Shown here: positions 18,237 through 26,000 of the stretch, one piece after another
Numbering within the stretch: position 1 is the first letter of the stretch
Layout: every line of letters begins with the position of its first letter
Assembly: GCA_948144175.1 (NCBI GenBank)
Contig: CANXME010000294.1
Location: 1-64,000, forward strand
Length of the DNA stretch: 64,000 nt
From: Closterium sp. NIES-65
Taxonomy: Eukaryota; Streptophyta; Zygnematophyceae; Desmidiales; Closteriaceae
Direction: 5' to 3'
Notes under the pieces: model-generated
Databases searched by the model: none
What the model was told of the DNA's origin: nothing
Seen by the model: the letters and a program-made list of their open reading frames with translations, nothing else
Translations under genes and position numbers: made by a program

Positions 18237-21198
18237 TCACAGCAGCTGTCGCACCCCAAACACTCCTGCCGTAACAAGGAGACCGAGCAGGCCGAACGTG
18301 CCCCACATGCCCTGCACGCGGTTGCGCGGGTTTCCGGTGTAGTAGCTGGAGCAGGGGGGGTGGGAGAAGGCACAGGGGGAGAGAAAGAGAGCAGATGGGA
18401 TGAAAGCAGACAGAATGTCCCCCACGTGCACGCGGTTACGGGGGTTGCCGGTGTATTAACTGGGGCAGGGGGGGTGGGAGAAGCACAGGGGGGGTGGGAG
18501 AAGCACAGGGGGGGTGGGAGAAGCACAGGGGGGGTGGGAGAAGCACAGGGGGGGTGGGAGAAGCACAGGGGGGGTGGGAGAAGCACAGGGGGGGTGGGAG
18601 AAGCACAGGGGGGGTGGGAGAAGCACAGGGGGGGTGGGAGAAGCACAGGGGGGGTGGGAGAAGCACAGGGGGGGTGGGAGAAGGCACAGGGGGGGTGGGA
18701 GAAGGCACAGGGAGTGTTGATGTGGGTTGGAAGTGGGGGGGAAGAGGGGGGGAACTGGAAAGAAGTGAGAGCACGTGTGTGAGACGTGTCTGGTGGAGAG
18801 AGCATATATGTGAGCGTGTGTTAGAGTTAGAGTAAAAGTGTGCGAGAGACACCGTGAGCGGGACAGTGTGAGGGAGAGTGTGTGAGAGAGAGTGAGAGAG
18901 TGTGTGAGAGATAGTGTGGATCACCAATACATGCTAGTACCTAAGGCATATATCAATACATGGACCGTTAGAGAGAGTGTGAGAGATAGTGCGAGACAGA
19001 GTGTGGGATGGAGTGAGAGAGAGAAGAGTGTGGGAGAGATAGCGTGTGAGAGTAAGAGGGAGATAGTGAAGGGAGAGTAGAGGAAGGGAGAGTGGGAAAA
19101 GTGAGAGAGTGTGTGAGATTTCAAAGGGTAAGGAGCTAACCCGAGTGAGTAGAAGACGCGGCCAATGACCCACACCATTCCACACCTGCAGGGGAGACGA
19201 GGGGAGATGCGGGGAGAAGGAGACACGGACAGAGAGGTGAAAGGAGGGAGGAAGAAGAGGTGAGAAGGGTGGGAAGGAGGATGGGTAGAGGGGAGGATGG
19301 CATAGGGGTTGGGATTGGGAGCTTGCAGCAGGGGGTGGGGAGCTCGCAGTGTGGGATTAGGCATAGCTGGCAATGAGGAGGAGCGAGAAGAAGTGGCAGG
19401 GTGCTATCATGCGAGAAGTAGGGGAGCGACGCGAGCATAGATGGACATACGTGGAAGCGGTGACGGGGTAGGCATAGCCGGAAATGAGGAGCGGCGAGAG
19501 GAAGGCGGGGTGTCATTCAAAACGATGGGGCCAGATATGGATGACAAGGGCAACATACGGGAGGCAGTGATGGGGTAGGCATAGCCAGCAATGAGGAGCA
19601 GCGAGAGGAAGGGAGGACAGGCAGGGTAGCGAGCATGAGGGATAGAGAGTGTGTCAACGTACGCAGAGGCGGTAATGGGATAGGCATAGCCGGCAATGAG
19701 GAGCAGCGAGAGGAAGGCGGGGTAGCTCTCAAGGGTGTTCTGGTGGGCGCGCTGGTAGCAGTTGAACAGGCTGTCCTCCTTGTCCTCGTACATCTGCACA
19801 CCCAGGGGCGCAGAGCGGTGCAGAGCGGTGAGGAGGGAAGGCGGGGTAGCTCTCAAGGGTGTTGTGCTCAGCCAGCGGTGCAGAGCGGTGAACGGAGGTG
19901 CGAATGGGGTAAAAAAAGTGAGCACGCAAGAGCAGTGGGAGCAGGTGAAGCTACCACCCTTAGCATTGTGCGTCTGGAACAAGGTAGAACCACAATGTAA
20001 CCACATTGTAACCATCCTGTAACCTCCTTGTAACTGCACTGTAACCACTGTGCAACTGCATGGTAACCACCTGGTAACCGCCTGGTGATTACGACCTTCA
20101 CATCCTAAAACGCAACTCCTGAAGGTCATGAGCCCTCCGGTGCCCACCCTGTTGCACTGGATGGCATTGCAACCACCTGGTAACCACCTGGTAACCACTT
20201 GGTAACCACCTGGTAACCACTTGGTCCCACCTGGTAACCACAGCACCCAGATCACCACCCCTGTGCCCTCCCGTGCGCACGTTGGGGTACGTTTTTTGAG
20301 AATTCTAAAAAACCACGTTGGAGAAAGCAACATTCGACCACTCTACCGCCTCCTCCCGTGCGCACCTTGGGGTACGGGACGTTGCTGGCCCTCCGTTGCT
20401 TCGCCACCTGCCACGTCAGCACGCACAGGACAAGCAGAGGTGAACGGCGAGTGGTCAACGGAGTCAACAGAGTCAAGGGAGTCAACGGAGCCAGCCAGCT
20501 GTGGGTGGAACCAACCGAGCAAGTGCACATGGGATTTAGTGTAGTGTAGTGTAGTGTAGTGTAGTGTAGTGTACGGTAGGGTAGCGTGGTGTGGGTAATG
20601 TAGGGTAGTGTAGTGTAAAGTGTAGGGTAGGGTAGTAGTGTCGTGTCGGGTAGTGTAATGTGGGCGTGCGTTTTCAGATGTCCGCTTGCGCACTTTGAGC
20701 GGATCGGTTTCGTGAGAACGCTAGTTTAACGAGGTCCGTTTTCACATGCACGTAAAGTGACCAGGACGCATATTCGATACAAGTCAGCCCGCCGATATAA
20801 GCACGCGACCTCGATCATCTGCCAACGCGTCAGCACGGCGCAAGCAGCAGCTGTCATACCACCAGTCGGCATACCCGCTATAGTTCAGTCTGATATAAGC
20901 GATGTACCTCGATCATCTGCCATTGCGTCAGCACAGCGCTAGCAGCAGCAGTCAGCACCACCAGGCCGAACTCGCGCGGGAGCGACTCAATCACCACCGC
21001 GCGCGCAACTCCCGGCCGCGCGGAAACGGCGGAAGCGGGTTTCCGCGACCACGCGGAGGTTGTGCTCCGCAGCTGCAGCGGGCAGGCGGAGGCGAGGCCG
21101 TGGCGCGGTAGGCGCGCGGATACGGCGCAACGGGCTCCCCGCGGTGCGCTCGCGCGGGGAATGACGGGGGCGGCAGAGGATGCGGCAATGGAGGCCAT
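18237..21198 (-). CDS. MGST3-type microsomal glutathione transferase (MAPEG family), five exons
   Basis: Exons (minus): 21198-20908, 20407-20366, 19793-19663, 19185-19141, 18345-18237; 618 nt, 205 aa. Phases 0, 0, 2, 2 fit exactly. The residues match MGST3 in order: LPREFGLVVLTAAASAV, VPYPK, LFNCYQRAHQNTLESYP (the family signature), IAGYAYPITAS, MVWVIGRVFYSLG, YYTGNPRNR, then a last hydrophobic helix. The enzyme is a membrane glutathione transferase/peroxidase. About 70 residues precede the family start and are Ala/Ser/Arg-rich (MASIAASSAAPV...), which suggests a plastid transit peptide; a later Met is possible. The introns hold partial copies of the exons and long simple repeats. Confidence 0.8.
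18397..18455 (-). pseudogene. Degenerate second copy of MGST3 exon 5
   Basis: On the minus strand a CCCCAG acceptor precedes TTAATACACCGG. This parallels the true exon 5 start CTACTACACCGG but has an in-frame TAA. TGNPRNRV follows as in the real exon before similarity fades. Confidence 0.7.
18459..18720 (+). repeat. G-rich 20-bp minisatellite in MGST3 intron 4
   Basis: About ten near-perfect copies of AAGCACAGGGGGGGTGGGAG are followed by two 21-bp variants with AAGGCACAGG. Each unit has runs of seven and three G, so G-quadruplexes are possible on this strand. Confidence 0.95.
18770..19115 (+). repeat. GTGAGA-rich simple sequence
   Basis: Imperfect GTGTGAGAGAGA-type repeats fill most of MGST3 intron 4 beyond the minisatellite. 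No gene seen. Confidence 0.85.
19340..19655 (-). repeat. Tandem partial copies of MGST3 exon 3
   Basis: GGCATAGCCGGCAATGAGGA-type blocks recur at about 19355, 19470, 19575 and in the real exon (19683), spaced about 105-115 bp. On the minus strand they encode variants of LLLIAGYAYPITAS. The outer copies have lost frame and splice sites. Confidence 0.8.
19990..20235 (+). repeat. GGTAACCACCT minisatellite
   Basis: Imperfect 10-11-bp units (GTAACCACCTG) in two clusters, 19990-20090 and 20165-20240, inside MGST3 intron 2. Confidence 0.85.
20536..20650 (+). repeat. GTAGT microsatellite
   Basis: GTAGT units, eight nearly perfect then decayed, within MGST3 intron 1 just upstream of exon 2. Confidence 0.9.
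20770..20880 (-). pseudogene. Partial second copy of the 3' half of MGST3 exon 1
   Basis: The minus strand reads MTAAACAVLTRWQMIE followed by GTCGCG, paralleling the real AAASAVLTQWQMIE followed by GTACAT at 20908. It lies directly inside intron 1. Confidence 0.7.
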
Positions 21199-21356
21199 GG
21201 CGGAGCGTACTTTGCGGTATTCGATGATCAGTGTTGAGTTGAAGATGAAATATTGATTGTACAAAAATACTGGTTCGGAAATTTGTTGGTTGGAGCCAGG
21301 GAAGTCGAATTCCTATACCGAGTGCTGAAAATGTGAGTAGAGAGGTGCTTGGCATC

Positions 21357-21706
21357 TGTTACGAGTGCAATTGAGCGAGCGAGCTAGAATTGCACTATCG
21401 AAGCAAACAGTCCATTGAGAGTAGGCATGAGCGAAGAACATCTAGAGAAGCTAGCGTGGTAACGATAATGTATGAAAACGGGGTGCGCTACGGGCCTAGC
21501 GCCGAGGCTGGGAGTTGTCGAGGCGGAGGTCCGGGGCGCGGGTTACCAACCGAACCGTGAGGTTGGGTCGCGTCGTGAACAGTGGCGGGAACATTGTCGA
21601 GGCGAGTGTCGCGAGTGGTAACGGTGCACTGTTGAGAGTTGTTGGCGGGAACAGCGGTGTACGCGCTGAGCAGGGACACGAAGTAAGGAAAAGGAATTTC
21701 CTTACA
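21357..21706 (-). repeat. GypH 3' LTR
   Basis: On the minus strand this begins TGTAAGGAA (21706) and ends CGTAACA (21357), 350 bp. It directly follows a very long G tract (21712-21745 on this strand) that would serve as the polypurine tract, and the end of a gypsy chromodomain. It sits about 160 bp upstream of the MGST3 start. Confidence 0.7.
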
Positions 21707-21757
21707 CTACCCCGCCCCCCCCCCCCCCCCCCCCCCCCCCCCAAACCCCTAAGAAGG

Positions 21758-21941
21758 CCCTCCTTACGAAAGTGCATGTATATCCTGAAAATGCGGCTGC
21801 GCAGGTATTCGGTGAGGACAGGGTGGTTCTCAATTCTGTCCAAAGGAACCCAATAGTCTTCGGTGGGCGTGCGGTCTTTCCGGCGGATTAAAAACTCAAT
21901 CCCGCGAGCTCCCCGTGGATCAAGATTTTCTCGGGCGTGAT
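21758..21941 (-). pseudogene. GypH chromodomain end of pol, split by Cop1
   Basis: The minus frame reads IEFLIRRKDRTPTEDYWVPL then HPVLTEYLRSR. This matches the chromodomain pattern (EYLVRWKG, EDSWEP, LLxEYL) seen in GypM. The reading frame continues across the Cop1 insertion into 29251 and lower-numbered residues of the same polyprotein. Confidence 0.65.
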
Positions 21942-22069
21942 TGTCAGATTTATATGACATAGTTGCTGTAGGCTATAGTGGGGTAGCACACATGGGGTAC
22001 AGGTTTTCTAGGGTTGTATTTGTACCCAATCTTTCCTTAGTCATTTCATTCCTGTTCTTCAGTTTCACA
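21942..22069 (+). repeat. Cop1 5' LTR
   Basis: 128 bp, TGTCAGATTTATATGACA to TTTCACA. The start holds a short inverted repeat around TTTATA. Identical to the 3' copy. Confidence 0.97.
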
Positions 22070-22081
22070 TGGTATAGAGCA
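22070..22081 (+). other. Cop1 primer binding site
   Basis: TGGTATAGAGCA lies directly after the LTR: initiator-Met complement with one base missing. CCTAGGGCCCACC at 22102-22114 adds complementarity to the anticodon region of the same tRNA. Confidence 0.8.
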
Positions 22082-22114
22082 GGTTCCCTGTGGGAACTTC
22101 GCCTAGGGCCCACC

Positions 22115-23008
22115 GAAGCGCGCCCCGAGGCGCGCGATTCCTTTTTTTTGCGACCCTCCGAGTCGCCCTGTCCCCTTGCGGCCCCGCCGCCCTTCAGACG
22201 CGGCCCCGCCACCCCCTCGCGCGGCCCCGCCACTCAGTCGCGGCCCCGCCACCCAGTCGCGGCCCCGCCGCCCAGTCGCGGCCCCGCCGCCCGTTCTGAT
22301 CGCGGCCCCACCGCCCAGTCGCGGCTCCGCCGCCCGTTCTGATCGCGGCCCCGCCGCCCAGTCGCGGCCCCGCCACTTCGACGTGGCCCCGCCATCCCTT
22401 CGCGGCCCCGCCGCCTTTCTGCGGCCCGACCACCGCCCTACCAGAGGCCGTCCCGCCGCCCTACCTGCGGCCCTACGCCGCCTCATCTGCGGCCCACCCA
22501 CCGCCCTACCCGCGGCCCTTCGCCGCCCTACCCGCGGCCCTTCGCCGCCCTACTTGCGGCCAGCCGCCGCCCTACCTGCGGCCCACCTGCCGCCCTATTA
22601 GCGGCCCGCCCGCCGCCCTACCTTCGCGGCCCAGCCGCCCTACCTACACGGCCCCAGCAGCAGCCGAGCCGCCCGGAGCAACCGAGCCGCCCTGAGCCGC
22701 CGAGCCGCCCGGGAGCAGCCGAGCCGCCCAGGAGCCGCCGAGCCGCCCAGCCGCAGCCGAGCCGCCCAGCCGCAGCCGACCCTGCGCCTGACCCGCCCTG
22801 CACCCGAACCGCCCAGCCGTCGAGCCGCCCGGGAGCCGAGCCGCCCTGCGCCCGAGCCGCCCAGCGGCCGAGCCGCCCAGCACCCGAGCCGCCAAGTCGC
22901 TGAGCCGCCTTTCTGCATACCTACACGACCTGCCCGGCCTGGTGAGCACAGTCCCACTGACACTGCGAGCTCTTTCCCTGCTGCTTGCACTGCGTTGCTG
23001 TCGTCGCC
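22115..23008 (+). other. Cop1 leader: about 0.9 kb of GC-rich short repeats
   Basis: No coding potential is credible. The segment is built of CGGCCCCGCCGCCC-like units, then CTACCTGCGGCC, then GAGCCGCCCAGC units. Equivalent leaders precede gag in CopF, CopJ and CopK and are what remains in NonC, NonD and NonI. A cis-acting RNA role is an inference. Confidence 0.75.
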
Positions 23009-26000
23009 ATGGCTACCCCTAGTGTCCTAGCTTTTGACGCTGAGGGTCGCGCCGTTGATTTTGAGGTCTGGCTAGACGACCTGCAGCTGTTCTTACAGTG
23101 CGACAGGGCTGACGACCTTTCTCTCTTTGATCTCACCTCTGGCGCCTCTCCTGCTCCTGCTGCTGATGCTGATCCCGCTGTCCGCTCTAAGTGGGCCACC
23201 CGCGATGCTGCTGCACGTCTTGCTGTGCGTCGCCACCTCCCTACCTCTGAGCGTGCGCACTTCAGTCAGTACAAGAGTGCTCAGACCTTGTACGACGCTG
23301 TAGTTGCGCGCTACTCCTCCCCTGCCACTGCTGCACTGAGCCGTCTCATGCTTCCCTACCTCTTTCCTGACCTCTCTGCCTTTCCCACTGTCGCTGACCT
23401 CATTACGCACCTCCGCACTAGTGACACTCGCTACCGCGCCGCCCTTCCTGCTGAGTTCTGCGCTAAGAACCCCCCCCCCATGTACATCGCTCTCTACTAC
23501 GTAGTCGCGCGCCTCCCTGACTCCCTTCGAGTCGTCAGGGACCACTTTCTCGCAGTCTGTCCCACCACCCTCACCGTCGACCTCCTCGAGAAGGCCCTCC
23601 TCGCAGCGGAGAAGAGCATCGTCGCTGTAGGTGCTTCTCGTGGTGACCCTCGCACCCCCATCTTTGAGGGGTGCTCTCCTTCCCCCTTGCTGCCCTCTGT
23701 TGCCTCTGCTGCTGCTGCCGACCTGCTTGGTCTTGAGTCGGTCGGCGCGGCGTCTGCCCCTAGTGGGAGACGTCGCTCCAGCAAGGGCAAGGGGGGCAAG
23801 GGCGCGGGTGGAGCTGGAGGGGGCGGTGGCGGTGGCGGCGGTGGCGGCGGAGGGAGTGGGGGTGGCGGCGGGACTAGTGGCGGGGGTGGTGGTGGTGGTG
23901 GCAGCAGCGGCGGAGACGGTGGTGGTGGTGCCAGCGGTGGTGGTGGAGGCAGCGGCGGCGGTGGAGGCGGCGGAGGTGGAGGCGGTGGAGGCGGCAGCGG
24001 AGGAGGCAGTGGTGGTGGAGGGGGTGGATCTGGTCGGGGTGGTACCCAGCAGCGTAGCGGCGGTGGTGGTGGCCAGCGCTCGCAGCGGCAGCAGCAGCAG
24101 CGCTCTCGGGACATCCCTTCGCCTCAGCAGCTTCGTGAGTGGTACGCTGGGCGTCAGAGGGGTGGGGGTACTGGTCCCTGCACCTACGTTCTTCGTTCCG
24201 GCGACCGCGCGGGTGAGCAGTGTGGGGGTGCCCACGCCACCCAGCGCTGCTTTGGCCGCCTGACGGACGCCTGGCGTCAGCAGTTCCCTGGGGCTAGTGA
24301 GATCCCTCGCTGGGATGAGCTTCTCAGGGCTGGTGTAGCGATCTTTGATCTTGATTTTGATGCTATCCTTACTGCTATGTATGTTGTGGATTATAGTGAG
24401 GAGAATGAGGGTTACCGCTATTTCCAGCCCGACCCGGGCATTGGTACTGCTGCGCTGGGTGCTTGTGAGGCTGCTGCTCTAGGTGCCAGTGCGTCTGCGC
24501 TCTCAGGTACTGGTGAGACTGCGCTCTCAGGTACTGAGTCGTCCTCGTCCTCCCTCACTTTCACACTTGACTCCGGAGCTTCTCGCTCCTTCTTTCGAGA
24601 CCGCACTACCCTTACGCCGCTCGGCCGGCCGGTTGCAGTCTCCCTTGCTGACCCCTCTGGGGGTCCTGTCCTGTCTCACTTCTCCACTGTCCTCCCGTGT
24701 CCGGCTGCCCCTTCGGGCACCCTGTCGGGTCTGTACCTTCCCTCGTTCTCTACGAACTTGGTGAGTGGAGCGGACCTGCAGGATGGGGGTGTTCACCAGT
24801 TCACTCCTGCGAGTCAGCGGGTGACCCACTGCACGGAGGCACGCACAGGCCGACACCTGGCCACGTTCTCGCGTCGGCCGGGGTCGAGTCTCTACACCCT
24901 GACCGTTGAGTCTCCTCCTGTCCCTGCGTCTGGTCAGGTGGCTGCGTCGGGTCAGGTACTTGCTGCTGCGTCCCGGTCAGGTCCTGAGTCTGCCCCCTGT
25001 TCTTGTCGCCTCCTGTCTCACGAGACTCTCCTGTGGCACCACCGTCTTGGCCACCCCTCCTTGCCCCGTCTTCGGAGCATGGCTTCCCGTGTCCTTGTCT
25101 CCGGTCTTCCCCAGTCTCTCCCTCCTCTCCCCTCCGGGCCAGGACCTTCCTGTGTCCCCTGTGTCGAGGGTCGCCTCCGGGCTACTCCTCACTCCTCCCA
25201 CTTCCCCCCGACAGAGGCTCCCCTGCAGACGCTTCACATGGATGTGTGGGGCCCTGCCCCCGTCCGTGGGCAGGGTTACGAGCGCTACTTCCTGTTGGTG
25301 GTTGACGACTACTCGCGTTACACCACAGTCCTCCCCTTGCGCAGCAAGGGTGCGGTCACTGAGGTGCTGATCGACTGGATCCGCGAGGCTCGTCTCCAGC
25401 TCAGGAAGAGCTTCGGCTCGGACTTTCCTGTTCTGCGTCTGCACTCTGACAGAGGCGGAGAGTTCTCTTCTCGCCTTCTGCGAGACTACTGTCGTGCACG
25501 GGGGATCCGCCAGACCTTCACGCTTCCGGACTCACCACAGCAAAATGGGATTGCTGAGCGCCGCATTGGCATGGTCATGGATGTCGCTCGTACGTCCATG
25601 ATGCATGCGGCTGCCCCCCATTTTCTGTGGCCGTTTGCGGTGAGGTACGCGGCGCATCAGCTCAACCTTCACCCCCGGGTCTCTCGGCCTGCGATGTCCC
25701 CAGCCTTGCTGTGGACGGGGAAGGTTGGCGATGCGTCTGTGTTCCGTGTCTGGGGATCTCGGGCGTTTGTCCGCGACTTGTCTGCGGACAAGCTATCCCC
25801 TCGCGCTACTCCCTGTGTCTTCCTTGGCTTCCCCACTGACGCCCCAGGGTGGCAGTTTTACCACCCCTCCTCTCGTCGTGTTCTGTCCTCCCAGGACGTC
25901 ACGTTCGACGAGTCAGTCCCCTTCTACCGTCTCTTCCCCTACCGCACTCCTTCCCTCCCCCCTCCCCCGGACTTCCTTGTGCCAGTTCCCCCCCCGGTAG

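Noticed and set aside
18459..18720. CRISPR-like array of 20-bp units
   Set aside because: There are no spacers; units are head-to-tail minisatellite repeats in a eukaryotic intron.
21712..21745. C tract as an assembly gap or tail
   Set aside because: On the minus strand it is a G tract immediately before the GypH LTR, the position of a polypurine tract.
22176..22990. Pro/Arg-rich frames in the Cop1 leader
   Set aside because: They stop or change phase before the conserved gag start and are not conserved in the leaders of CopF, CopJ and CopK.
23093..24263. Long minus and alternate-frame open frames over Cop1 gag
   Set aside because: They mirror the Gly tract (poly-Pro, poly-Val readings) and overlap a complete polyprotein.
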